Assembly (NCBI GenBank): GCA_028290305.1
Contig: JAQGKC010000134.1
Location: forward strand, 1-64,000
Reading direction: 5' to 3'
Length of the DNA stretch: 64,000 nucleotides
From: Bradyrhizobium sp.
Lineage (GTDB): Bacteria > Pseudomonadota > Alphaproteobacteria > Rhizobiales > Xanthobacteraceae
Shown: in pieces, positions 1 to 8,349 of the stretch
Numbering within the stretch: the first letter of the stretch is position 1
Layout of the letters: each line of letters begins with the position of its first letter
Position numbers and translations under genes: made by a program
Notes under the pieces: model-generated
Databases searched by the model: none
The model's input: only the letters and a program-made list of their open reading frames with translations
What the model was told of the DNA's origin: nothing

Positions 1-2
1 GC

Positions 3-629
3 CACAAACTGGCGATCAATGTCGGCTTCGACGAAGCGCGCGGCGTCACCGAACTGACCATTCTGGCGGTGGACCATCCCTGGCTGCTGTCGATCATCGC
101 GGGGGCCTGCGCCTCGGCGGGCGCCAACATCGTCGACGCGCAGATCTACACCACCACCGACGGGCGCGCGCTCGACACCATCGCGATCACACGGGAATAC
201 GACCGCGACGAGGACGAGGGACGGCGCGCGACGCGGATCGGCGAGATGATCGAGGATGTGCTGGAAGGCAAATTGCGCTTGCCCGAAGTGGTGGCGCGCC
301 GCGCCGCGGGACGCGGCAAGGCCCGTCCGTTCGTGGTCGAGCCGGAAGTCACCATCAACAATCAATGGTCGGACCGCTACACCGTGATCGAGGTCTCCGG
401 CCTCGACCGGCCGGGCCTGCTGTATGAATTGACCACCGCGATCTCCAAACTCAACCTCAACATCGCATCCGCCCATGTCGCGACATTCGGTGAGCGCGCC
501 CGTGACGTGTTCTACGTCACCGACCTGCTCGGCGCCCAGATCAACGCGCCGACGCGGCAGGCCGCGATCAAGAGCGCGCTGATCCACCTGCTCGCCAACG
601 ATGAAGCTGCCGCGAAGCCCGCGGCCTGA
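3..629 (+). CDS. glnD: [Protein-PII] uridylyltransferase GlnD, C-terminal part (5' end outside window)
   Basis: The open frame runs in from the left edge; 208 residues remain. They hold two ACT domains, the first around ELTILAVDHPWLLS and the second starting YTVIEVSGLDRPGLLYEL. This tandem ACT tail is the glutamine-sensing end of GlnD, the enzyme that adds UMP to and removes it from PII signalling proteins. The catalytic nucleotidyltransferase and HD domains would lie upstream, out of view. A weak GC-rich hairpin (639-652) follows the stop. The gene converges on the NTF2-like gene. Another ACT-tandem protein is possible but less likely given the spacing and sequence. Confidence 0.92.
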   Translation, partial: HKLAINVGFDEARGVTELTILAVDHPWLLSIIAGACASAGANIVDAQIYTTTDGRALDTIAITREYDRDEDEGRRATRIGEMIEDVLEGKLRLPEVVARRAAGRGKARPFVVEPEVTINNQWSDRYTVIEVSGLDRPGLLYELTTAISKLNLNIASAHVATFGERARDVFYVTDLLGAQINAPTRQAAIKSALIHLLANDEAAAKPAA

Positions 630-666
630 TCCTGCTTCCCGCCGGAGGGCGGATCGGCCGCTACTT

Positions 667-1071
667 TTATAATTGGGTAATCGGCTCCAGCGTCTCGCCA
701 CTGCGGAGCGCCCGCAGCGGCGCTGTATCGCAGTAGACCTGTTCCTCGATAATTTTGCCGGCCCTGATGCGGAATTTGTCGACGCCGCGCCAGTCAAACC
801 GCGCCCCATTGATGATACGGGTGGTCTGCCACTCGACGATCACCACGTCGCTGCGCGAGGTCCAGTCCAGCAATTGCCAGACGAAATCCGGCGCCGCCGC
901 CGTTTGCACTTCCAACAGGCGATCGAGCTCGCTTCCCTTGACCGCTCTGTTCACCATCGGCGTGTGCAGCAAACCGTCGGGGTGCCACAGATCGAGAAAG
1001 GCCTTGCCGTCGCGGCTCGCCCACGCCGCTGCAAATCGCGTTACAAAATCCTGAATTTCTGCGTCCGTCAT
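667..1071 (-). CDS. NTF2-like / SnoaL-type protein
   Basis: A protein of 134 residues with the features of the NTF2-like (SnoaL/DUF4440) cone fold: an N-terminal helix (DAEIQDFVTRFAAAWASRDG), the FLDLWHPDGLLHTP stretch, and late strands with VVIVEWQTTRIINGARFDW and KIIEEQVYCDT. Such proteins are small isomerases, hydrolases or ligand binders, and no substrate can be assigned. The frame is open to 1119, but the ATG at 1071 has a GGAG seven bases upstream and is preferred. It stands alone, convergent with glnD. Confidence 0.75.
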   Translation of the reverse strand: MTDAEIQDFVTRFAAAWASRDGKAFLDLWHPDGLLHTPMVNRAVKGSELDRLLEVQTAAAPDFVWQLLDWTSRSDVVIVEWQTTRIINGARFDWRGVDKFRIRAGKIIEEQVYCDTAPLRALRSGETLEPITQL

Positions 1072-1177
1072 CGACCGTCTCCATGCTGTGTGTGATGGAG
1101 ACGCTAGAGGCATCGTCAACGTCCGTCTGGCGGTTTACGGACCTGACGTTTCCCTGACATTTCCCGGCCGCAGAAAT

Positions 1178-1732
1178 TCAGGCGGCCATCGGCTGCTGTC
1201 CCGAACTCGATTTCAGCACCACACCTTCATGCTCCAGCAGCCATCGTTTGCGCTCAAGCCCGCCGCCATATCCGGTCAGCGAACCATCGGTTCCGACGAC
1301 GCGATGACAGGGCACCACAACACTGATCGGGTTGGAGCCGTTGGCGTGGCCGACTGCACGCACCGCCTTCGGCAAATCGAGTTGTGCCGCCAACGTACCG
1401 TAGCTCATCGTCGTGCCGGCCGGGATTGTCGGCAGCGCGGTCCAGACTTTACGCTGGAATGTCGTGCCGGCCACGCGCCATTTGATCGCGCTCAGGGAAA
1501 CAAGGTCGCCTTTGAAATATCCTGATAACGCTGCCCTGGTATCGTCAGGAGCTCGCATGTCTTCCAGAACCACCGCGCCATATTGCAGCCGCAGCAGCGT
1601 CCGCAGGCGCAGCTCATAGTCCTCCCAGTCCAGCGCGCGGAGAACGCCATCAACATCAGTGACAAGCAGGGCGACACCGATCGGCGTTTCGAAGCGATCG
1701 AGACCAAATGTTTCAGGCGGCTTCGCGTTCAT
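1178..1732 (-). CDS. ogt: Methylated-DNA--[protein]-cysteine S-methyltransferase
   Basis: A suicide repair protein that moves the alkyl group from O6-alkylguanine in DNA to its own cysteine. The acceptor motif PCHRVVG is present with the cysteine at about residue 142 of 184, followed by the usual LTGYGGGLERKRWLLEHEG. The length matches Ogt/AGT. The start MNAKPPETFG at 1732 was chosen because it lies inside the end of the upstream Ada-AlkA gene: the two frames overlap by 20 bases, so translation is probably coupled. Together they form an alkylation-damage operon. The longer frame to 1909 would be antisense-like arginine-rich sequence and is not used. Confidence 0.9.
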   Translation of the reverse strand: MNAKPPETFGLDRFETPIGVALLVTDVDGVLRALDWEDYELRLRTLLRLQYGAVVLEDMRAPDDTRAALSGYFKGDLVSLSAIKWRVAGTTFQRKVWTALPTIPAGTTMSYGTLAAQLDLPKAVRAVGHANGSNPISVVVPCHRVVGTDGSLTGYGGGLERKRWLLEHEGVVLKSSSGQQPMAA

Positions 1733-3230
1733 GGGTTTTCCTCGATGAGATGGGCTGCTGGATTCCCGCGGCCCACAGATGCAAGGCCGCATAAGCGCGC
1801 CACGGCCGCCATCGCTCGGCGCGCGACAACAATTCGGTGGGCGACGGACGCCGACCATCCGCCGTCGCCATCGCACGCAGCAATCCAATGTCGGCGGCGG
1901 GAAAAGCATCGGGTTCGCGTAACTCGCGCATCGCGATGTATTGCGCGGTCCACTCGCCGATCCCCGGAAGCGACCTCAACGTGGCAATCGCCTCTTCGAG
2001 GCTTGCGCCTCGGTTGAAAATCGTCGGATCGGCGGAAATGGCTGCCGCCAGCGACGTCACCGCCATCGCCCGCGCACCCGGCATGCCCAAAAGCGCGAGA
2101 TCGGCCCTGGCGATACGCGTGGGCGATGGAAACAGATGGCTAAGGCCCTCAACATCTTTTGCCGCCGCGGGAAGCCGCGCGCCGTGGGCCAGCACCAACT
2201 TGCCGAGCAATTTGGTCGCCGCCGAAACGGTAATCTGCTGACCGAAGACCGCGCGCACCGCAAGTTCGAAGCCGTCCCATGCGCCGGGGACACGCAAGCC
2301 CGGCCGTGCCGAGACCAGCGGCGCCAGCACCGGATCAAGCGAAAGATGCGCCCCGATCATATCGGGATCTGCGGCAAGATCGAACACCCGCCGCACCCGC
2401 GCGATGACCTGTGGAAGCGCCGCCATGTTTGGAGATCGCACCGAAACATTGACCCGGTTCTTGTCGGCCGGCGCGACGCTGATGACGCCAAAGTCGTCGC
2501 CGATCGCAATCGTGCGCCGATAGGTATTTTCCGAAACAATCTCGACACCGGGAATCGCGCGCGCTGCGAGAAATGACAACATCGCTTCCCAGTCATAGGG
2601 CGGCCGATAGGCGAGACGCACCGACAACGCGCCGGCTTCGCGCTTTGTCTTGTCGTGGATGCGTCGCAGCTTGGCTGGCGATCGTCCGAACAATTGCAAG
2701 AACGTTTCGTTGAAGCGACGGATGCTGTTGAAACCCGCGGCAAGCGCGACCTCGGCCATCGGCAACGTCGTCTCGTGGATCAACTGCTTGGCCAGCAAAA
2801 CCCGCCGCGTCTGCGCTACTGCGATCGGCGAGGCGCCGACATGCTGGCGAAACAACCGCCGCAATTGGCGCGCGCCGACGCCAAGCCGATTTGCCAACCC
2901 CTCGACATCGGCCTCATCGAGGCCGCCGGTTTCGATCAGCGCGAGTGCGCGGGATACCGTGTTGCTGGTGCCGCGCCAGAACGCGAGATCGGGCGACGTT
3001 TCCGGCCGGCAGCGCAGGCATGGACGAAATCCGGCCTCCTGAGCCGCCGCTGCGGAGGGATAGAACGATACGTTGGCGAATTTCGGGGTGCGCGCCGGAC
3101 AAATCGGCCGGCAGTAGATGCCAGTGGTTTTGACACCCACAAACAACCGGCCGTCGAAACGGGCATCGCGGGTTGAAATCGCGCGGTAGCAAGCGGTGCG
3201 GTCCATATCCATGATGGAAGCATCGTCCAT
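1713..3230 (-). CDS. Fused Ada-type regulator / AlkA 3-methyladenine DNA glycosylase
   Basis: 505 residues combining two repair proteins. Residues about 10-80 are the Ada zinc/methyl-acceptor domain with four cysteines (C40, C44, C71, C74; motifs YCRPIC and CLRC). An AraC-type helix-turn-helix region follows (about 85-190, ending FNETFLQLFGRSPAKLR). The C-terminal half is the AlkA N-domain plus an HhH-GPD glycosylase with LPGIGEWTAQYIAMR and a catalytic aspartate in PAADIGL. It should sense methylphosphotriesters, act as a transcription factor, and excise alkylated bases. It leads the ogt operon. Start choices at 3230, 3212 and 3206 cannot be separated because no clear ribosome binding site is seen. 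Confidence 0.9.
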   Translation of the reverse strand: MDDASIMDMDRTACYRAISTRDARFDGRLFVGVKTTGIYCRPICPARTPKFANVSFYPSAAAAQEAGFRPCLRCRPETSPDLAFWRGTSNTVSRALALIETGGLDEADVEGLANRLGVGARQLRRLFRQHVGASPIAVAQTRRVLLAKQLIHETTLPMAEVALAAGFNSIRRFNETFLQLFGRSPAKLRRIHDKTKREAGALSVRLAYRPPYDWEAMLSFLAARAIPGVEIVSENTYRRTIAIGDDFGVISVAPADKNRVNVSVRSPNMAALPQVIARVRRVFDLAADPDMIGAHLSLDPVLAPLVSARPGLRVPGAWDGFELAVRAVFGQQITVSAATKLLGKLVLAHGARLPAAAKDVEGLSHLFPSPTRIARADLALLGMPGARAMAVTSLAAAISADPTIFNRGASLEEAIATLRSLPGIGEWTAQYIAMRELREPDAFPAADIGLLRAMATADGRRPSPTELLSRAERWRPWRAYAALHLWAAGIQQPISSRKTHEREAA

Positions 3231-3294
3231 TAGAGCAGGCTTGTCTCGCGGTTTTCGGACATCGTCATTTTAGCCGGAAATGCCGGCCGAACGA

Positions 3295-3786
3295 TCATCT
3301 CTCAAAAATCAGGCACGTGGTCGTGCCGTGGGCGAGCAAGCGCCCCTTGGGGTCTGTGATCCGTCCTTCCGCGGTGCCAACTCGTCGGCCCCGGCTCAAC
3401 ACAATACCCTCTGCTTTGATTTGTCCCGTCTCAGGGGTAATCGGCCGCACCAGTGAAATCTTGAACTCGAGCGTCGTCTGGCCGACGCCCTTCTCCAAAG
3501 TCGACTGGACGGCCAGTCCCATGCAACTGTCGAGCAGCGTGGCCGCGAGACCACCGTGCACCGTGCCGGCGGGATTGAGATGGATACCGATCGGTTCTGC
3601 AGTGACGACGACGCGTCCACTCACCGCTTCCGTTACATCATAACCCAGGGTCCGAGCTATCGTATTGAGAGGAAGCGTCCCGTCGACCAACCCTTGGACA
3701 AATTCCAGGCCGCTCATCTCCTTCTGTCTTTCGGCACCAACGGTCCCATAGGTCTTGCTGGCGATATGGCTTGGCATCGGTTTCAT
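3295..3786 (-). CDS. PaaI-family hotdog-fold thioesterase
   Basis: A 163-residue single-hotdog protein. The GTVHGGLAATLLDSCMG segment is the PaaI/YdiI signature, with HGG and the following Asp in the expected places. The later strands TTLEFKISLVRPI and RVGTAEGRITDPKGRLLAHG complete the fold. Such enzymes hydrolyse acyl- or aryl-CoA thioesters, and the substrate here is unknown. GGAGG lies eight bases before the ATG at 3786. The upstream ATG at 3801 is fused to that Shine-Dalgarno sequence and is rejected. The gene stands alone, downstream of nothing obvious on its strand. Confidence 0.85.
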   Translation of the reverse strand: MKPMPSHIASKTYGTVGAERQKEMSGLEFVQGLVDGTLPLNTIARTLGYDVTEAVSGRVVVTAEPIGIHLNPAGTVHGGLAATLLDSCMGLAVQSTLEKGVGQTTLEFKISLVRPITPETGQIKAEGIVLSRGRRVGTAEGRITDPKGRLLAHGTTTCLIFER

Positions 3787-3987
3787 TTCCTGATCCTCCA
3801 AAGATTGGCTGACATCGCGTGGTAACGGGCGGCGCGGCGCGGCTGATTCACCAGGGCATCGTCGGCCGATGCAGTAAATTTGTCTGGCGATTTCCGGACA
3901 TCATCATTTCACCGAAATACCGGCAGGCCGGCGCACTTTTCATGAGGAGCGTGCTAGCGTCCACCCGAAATCTGGGGGGAAAGCAAC

Positions 3988-4350
3988 ATGATTTGGATCG
4001 CCAATGGTTTGGTGGCGCTGGTCGCAGCGCTGCATCTCTATTTTCTGGTTCTGGAGATGTTTCTCTGGACCAAACCGCTGGGCCTGAAGACTTTTCACAA
4101 CTCGCTTGAGAAGGCGACCGACTCCGCGGTGCTTGCCGCCAATCAAGGTCTGTACAACGGCTTTCTGGCCGCCGGACTGATCTGGGGGCTGGTTCAGGGC
4201 GTTCCCGCCTTCGCGTTCGAGATCAAGGTGTTCTTTCTGCTCTGTGTGATCGTCGCCGGCATCTACGGCGCTGCGACGGTCAGCCGCAGAATACTTTTCG
4301 TGCAGGCGGCGCCAGCGGCTGTCGCGCTGATCCTGCTTTTGTGGGCCTGA
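3988..4350 (+). CDS. DUF1304 family membrane protein
   Basis: 120 residues with four predicted membrane helices, about residues 1-25, 50-68, 78-95 and 102-120. The sequence has the DUF1304 look: an N-terminal ALHLYFLVLEMFLW helix and the polar NQGLYNGFLAAGLIWG stretch. The function of the family is not established. A strong GGGGGGAAA ribosome site precedes the ATG. It lies 145 bases upstream of the binding-protein gene on the same strand but is probably transcribed separately. Confidence 0.8.
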   Translation: MIWIANGLVALVAALHLYFLVLEMFLWTKPLGLKTFHNSLEKATDSAVLAANQGLYNGFLAAGLIWGLVQGVPAFAFEIKVFFLLCVIVAGIYGAATVSRRILFVQAAPAAVALILLLWA

Positions 4351-4495
4351 GATCGTTCACCGTTCCGGCCGGCCTCGTCTTGCATTGCCGTATCCGTTCA
4401 TTCAGTATCTTGCGAACGATGGCGTCCGCCGGGACCTTGACAAGGCCGCTGGACAAGACCGTCGGGCCAATCACACACATGAGGAAACGAGCGAC

Positions 4496-5722
4496 ATGAG
4501 GAACGGCATTTTTCGCCTGATCACCGGGACGGTGCTTGCAATCGCGCTATCGGCATCGTTGGCCTATGCGCAGAAGAAATACGATACCGGCGCGACCGAT
4601 ACCGAAATCAAGATCGGCCAGACCGTGCCGTTCAGCGGACCGGCCTCCGCCTACGCGACCATCGGCAAGGCCCAGGCGGCCTATATCAATATGGTCAACG
4701 AGCAGGGCGGCGTGAACGGCCGCAAGATCAACCTGATCCAGTATGACGACGCCTACAGCCCGCCAAAGGCCGTCGAGCAGGTGCGCAAGCTGGTCGAAAG
4801 CGATGAAGTGTTGCTCACCTTCCAGATCATCGGCACGCCTTCCAATGCGGCAGTGCAGAAGTACCTCAACGCGAAAAAGGTGCCGCAATTATTCGCCGCC
4901 ACCGGCGCGTCCAAGTTCACCGATCCGAAGAATTTTCCGTGGACGCTGGGTTTCAACCCCAATTACTTCGTCGAAGGCCGCATTTACGGCCAGTACATTC
5001 TCAAGACTTACCCGAACGCCAAGGTTGGCGTGCTCTACCAGAACGATGACCTCGGCAAGGATTATCTGAACGGCATCAAGGCCGGCCTCGGTGACAAGGC
5101 GGCCAGCATGATCGTCGCCGAAGCTTCCTACGAGGTCTCCGATCCAACCGTCGACTCGCAAATTCTCAAACTGCGGGACGCCGGTGTCGACCTGCTATTC
5201 AGCGCGTCGACCCCCAAGCAGGCCGCGCAAGCGATCAAGAAGAACGCCGAGCTCGGCTGGCATCCGGTGCATATTGTCGACATCAACGCCACGTCCGTGG
5301 GCGCGGTGATGCGGCCGGCCGGTCTGGAAGCTTCCAAAGGCGTGATCAGCGTCAATTACGGCAAGGATCCGCTTGATCCGGCCTGGAAGGACGACGCGGG
5401 CATGAAGAAGTATTTCGACTTCATGGCGAAATATTATCCGGACGGCGACAAGAACTCCAACTTCAACACCTATGGCTACAGCACCACGCAGATGCTGATT
5501 CACGTTCTCAAGCAATGCGGTGACGACCTGACCCGCGAAAACGTGCTGAAGCAGGCCACCAACCTGAAGAACGTCCAGCTCGATCTGGCGTTGCCCGGAA
5601 TCCTGGGCAATACCACGCCCAACGACTATCGGGTCAACAAGCAGCTTCAGATGATGAAGTTCAACGGCGAGCGTTGGGAATTGTTTGGCCCAATCCTGGA
5701 GGACACCGGCGCCGCAGGGTGA
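4496..5722 (+). CDS. Branched-chain amino acid-type ABC transporter substrate-binding protein
   Basis: A periplasmic binding protein of 408 residues. The signal peptide is MRNGIFRLITGTVLAIAL followed by cleavage after AYA. The mature protein is a type I periplasmic binding fold of the LivJ class, with TEIKIGQTVPFSGPASAY, NEQGGVNGRKINLI and VRKLVESDEVLLTF. A GAGGA sits about ten bases before the ATG at 4496. The longer frame from 4385 lacks a signal sequence at its start and is not used. No Liv permease or ATPase gene is adjacent, so it is an orphan binding protein, common in Bradyrhizobium. Ligands of the family include amino acids and aromatic acids. Confidence 0.9.
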   Translation: MRNGIFRLITGTVLAIALSASLAYAQKKYDTGATDTEIKIGQTVPFSGPASAYATIGKAQAAYINMVNEQGGVNGRKINLIQYDDAYSPPKAVEQVRKLVESDEVLLTFQIIGTPSNAAVQKYLNAKKVPQLFAATGASKFTDPKNFPWTLGFNPNYFVEGRIYGQYILKTYPNAKVGVLYQNDDLGKDYLNGIKAGLGDKAASMIVAEASYEVSDPTVDSQILKLRDAGVDLLFSASTPKQAAQAIKKNAELGWHPVHIVDINATSVGAVMRPAGLEASKGVISVNYGKDPLDPAWKDDAGMKKYFDFMAKYYPDGDKNSNFNTYGYSTTQMLIHVLKQCGDDLTRENVLKQATNLKNVQLDLALPGILGNTTPNDYRVNKQLQMMKFNGERWELFGPILEDTGAAG

Positions 5723-5762
5723 GCGAACGCGCCTGATTGCAACGTGACTGCGCTCGAATCAC

Positions 5763-5796
5763 GACGTCATGGCCGGGCCCGTCCCGCCATGACGTC
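5763..5796. repeat. Palindromic intergenic element (REP-like)
   Basis: Perfect 11-base inverted arms (GACGTCATGGC / GCCATGACGTC) around a 12-base GC-rich loop, 40 bases after the binding-protein stop. The ATGGCCGGGCCCGTCCCG core resembles palindromes repeated between genes in Bradyrhizobium and Rhodopseudomonas. It may also help end transcription, but no T-run follows. Confidence 0.6.
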
Positions 5797-5932
5797 GGAA
5801 ATTTCACGTTGCCGGTAGGGTTAAGTGGCTCTAAATGCCTTGCTGATGAGGCACTTGCCGGCCCCGCGCGGCAGCACGATTAACCATCGTTTAACACGGC
5901 TTTAAACCCGTCCCGCTAGTCTGCCGCATCGG

Positions 5933-8146
5933 GTGGTGCGAGCATCGTTGCGTATGGCGTGGGGACGGAAAAAAAGCGGTGGACGCAAGGAGCCGCAGTT
6001 CGGGCTCGCCGCGTCGCTGGCGGAGTTGCGCCTCGGCCCGCAGGATCGCGTCGCGACCGCCGACGACAAGCCTAAGAAACCATCTCCCAAACGCAAGACC
6101 AGCGATACCGACGATGACGCCCCGCGCGAGCCAAGGCCGCGCGCGAACAGAGGCGGCAGCAAGCGCAGGTCCAAAGCGCGCGCCCGTGGCGGCTTCTATC
6201 GGCTGTTCTATTGGGGCGCGGTGCTCGGCCTGTGGGCGGCGATCGCACTCGTCGGCGTCGTCGTCTGGGCGGGCGCGCATCTGCCGCCGATCCAGGCGCT
6301 TGAAATTCCGAAACGGCCGCCGACGATTCAGATTGTCGGCCGTGACGGTAGCGTGCTGGCGACGCGCGGCGAAATGGCCGGCGCCAACGTCTCGCTGAAG
6401 GATCTCCCGCCCTATCTGCCGAAGGCCTTCATTGCGATCGAGGACCGCCGGTTCTATTCGCATTACGGCGTCGATCCCCTCGGCATCGCGCGCGCGGCGG
6501 TGACGAATATTTTGCACCGCGGCGTGTCGCAAGGCGGCTCGACGTTAACGCAACAGCTCGCCAAGAACCTGTTCCTGACGCAGGAACGCACCCTGCAACG
6601 AAAATTGCAGGAAGCCGAACTCGCGCTCTGGCTGGAGCGAAAGCATTCCAAAGCCGAGATTCTCGAACTCTACCTCAACCGGGTTTATTTCGGTTCCGGC
6701 GCCTATGGCGTCGAAGCCGCCGCGCAACGTTATTTTGGAAAATCCGCCAAGAACGTCACGCTGGCGGAGGCCGCGATGCTGGCGGGCCTGGTCAAGTCGC
6801 CATCGCGGCTGGCGCCGAACCGCAATCCGGAAGGAGCGGAGAAACGCGCCCAGATCGTGCTCGCCGCGATGGCGGACGCCAAATTCATCACCGACGCGCA
6901 GGCCCAGGCCTCGATCGGGCATCCCTCCTATAACGTGAAACCGGCGGGCGCCGGCACCGTGAATTACGTGGCGGACTGGATCGGCGAAGTGCTCGACGAT
7001 CTCATCGGCCAGATCGACCAGAACATCGTCGTCGAAACCTCGATCGACCCGAAACTGCAGAGTATCGCTGAAGCATCCGTGATCGACGAACTCGCAGCCA
7101 AGAGCGTGAAGTTCAATGTCAGCCAGGGCGCGCTGGTGGCAATGACACCGGATGGCGCCGTGCGCGCCATGGTCGGCGGCCGCAACTATGCCGAGAGCCA
7201 GTACAACCGCGCGGTGACGGCAAAGCGCCAGCCGGGCTCAGCATTCAAGCCCTTCGTCTATCTGACGGCGATCGAAGCCGGCCTGACGCCGGAGACGATC
7301 CGGCAGGATGCGCCGCTCGACGTCAAGGGCTGGAAGCCCGAGAACTTCAGCCACGAATATTTCGGCGCGGTGACGTTGACGCAGGCGCTGGCGATGTCGC
7401 TCAACACCGTTGCGGTGCGGCTCGGCCTGGAAGTCGGCGCCAAGAATGTGGTGCGCACCGCGCACCGGCTCGGCATTTCATCAAAACTGGAAGCCAATGC
7501 TTCGATCGCGCTGGGCACCTCGGAGGTGTCGTTGACCGAACTGGTCGGCGCCTATGCGCCGTTTGCCAATGGCGGCCAGGGTGTCAGCCCACATGTGGTG
7601 AACAAGATCCGCACCACCGAAGGCAAGGTGTTATACGCCCGGCCCGCCGATCAGCTTGGTCAGGTCATCGAACCGCGCAACGTCGCGATGATGAACACCA
7701 TGATGCAGGAGACCCTGCTCAGCGGCACTGCGCACAAGGCGGAAATTCCAGGCTGGATGGCCGCCGGCAAGACCGGCACCAGCCAGGATTTCCGCGACGC
7801 GTGGTTCATCGGCTACACTGCCAATCTCGTCACCGGCGTCTGGCTCGGCAATGACGACAACTCGCCGACCAAGAAGGCGACCGGCGGCGGATTGCCGGTG
7901 GAAGTCTGGACCCGTTTCATGCGCGCCGCCCATCAGGGCGTGCCGGTCGCGGCCTTGCCGACCTCGCAAGCCGGCGGCTTCTTCTCGAACATCGTGCAGG
8001 CTTCTTCGCAAGTCAGCGCGCCGACACCACCCGCGCCGATGCCAGTGAGCGGTGCCGCCAGGCCGCCAACGGCGCGAACTTCGGTGCGCCCGGAAGCGGC
8101 GAGCGGATTGGACGGCTGGCTGGTGGACCGGTTGTTCGGGCGGTAG
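5933..8146 (+). CDS. Class A penicillin-binding protein (PBP1A family), bifunctional glycosyltransferase/transpeptidase
   Basis: 737 residues that build and cross-link peptidoglycan. A basic, low-complexity cytoplasmic N-terminus (about 1-80) precedes one membrane anchor (LFYWGAVLGLWAAIALVGVV, about 86-110). The GT51 domain has FIAIEDRRFYSHYG, GGSTLTQQLAKN and RKLQEAELALWLERK. The transpeptidase domain has SAFK (S436), SLN (S489) and KTGTS (K613), so both activities look intact. The C-terminus is a Pro/Ala-rich tail. The GTG at 5933 opens the frame; an ATG at 5954 (MAWGRKKS) is an equally good start. It stands alone, with a tandem repeat after the stop. Confidence 0.93.
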   Translation: MVRASLRMAWGRKKSGGRKEPQFGLAASLAELRLGPQDRVATADDKPKKPSPKRKTSDTDDDAPREPRPRANRGGSKRRSKARARGGFYRLFYWGAVLGLWAAIALVGVVVWAGAHLPPIQALEIPKRPPTIQIVGRDGSVLATRGEMAGANVSLKDLPPYLPKAFIAIEDRRFYSHYGVDPLGIARAAVTNILHRGVSQGGSTLTQQLAKNLFLTQERTLQRKLQEAELALWLERKHSKAEILELYLNRVYFGSGAYGVEAAAQRYFGKSAKNVTLAEAAMLAGLVKSPSRLAPNRNPEGAEKRAQIVLAAMADAKFITDAQAQASIGHPSYNVKPAGAGTVNYVADWIGEVLDDLIGQIDQNIVVETSIDPKLQSIAEASVIDELAAKSVKFNVSQGALVAMTPDGAVRAMVGGRNYAESQYNRAVTAKRQPGSAFKPFVYLTAIEAGLTPETIRQDAPLDVKGWKPENFSHEYFGAVTLTQALAMSLNTVAVRLGLEVGAKNVVRTAHRLGISSKLEANASIALGTSEVSLTELVGAYAPFANGGQGVSPHVVNKIRTTEGKVLYARPADQLGQVIEPRNVAMMNTMMQETLLSGTAHKAEIPGWMAAGKTGTSQDFRDAWFIGYTANLVTGVWLGNDDNSPTKKATGGGLPVEVWTRFMRAAHQGVPVAALPTSQAGGFFSNIVQASSQVSAPTPPAPMPVSGAARPPTARTSVRPEAASGLDGWLVDRLFGR

Positions 8147-8192
8147 ATTTTTCGTCCGAGCGCATTCTCTTCATGAGACCCGCCTGTGCCGA

Positions 8193-8236
8193 ATAGGAAC
8201 TAAGGCATAGGAACTAAGGCATAGGAACTAAGGCAT
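8193..8236. repeat. Three perfect 14-base direct repeats
   Basis: The unit ATAGGAACTAAGGC occurs three times without mismatch (8193-8206, 8207-8220, 8221-8234), followed by AT. It lies in the 200-base gap after the PBP gene and about 115 bases before the acyltransferase start, so it could be an operator array or simple slippage. Confidence 0.9.
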
Positions 8237-8349
8237 GCACTCATAAATCCCATGAGCGCTTGACCGATGTCCGTTTTGCTGGATGCTCCGTCGGGTCGCT
8301 TGCATGTGATCACGATGCTGAGGAAGATCATCTACGATCCCTTCGAGAA

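Noticed and set aside
639..652. Terminator after glnD
   Set aside because: Only a five-base stem with no T-run; too weak to list as a terminator.
8193..8236. GGAAC boxes as EcfG (general stress sigma) promoters
   Set aside because: The repeats contain GGAAC, but no CGTT lies 16-17 bases downstream of any copy.
8193..8236. Short CRISPR-like array
   Set aside because: Units adjoin directly with no spacers and only three copies; no cas genes are in the window.
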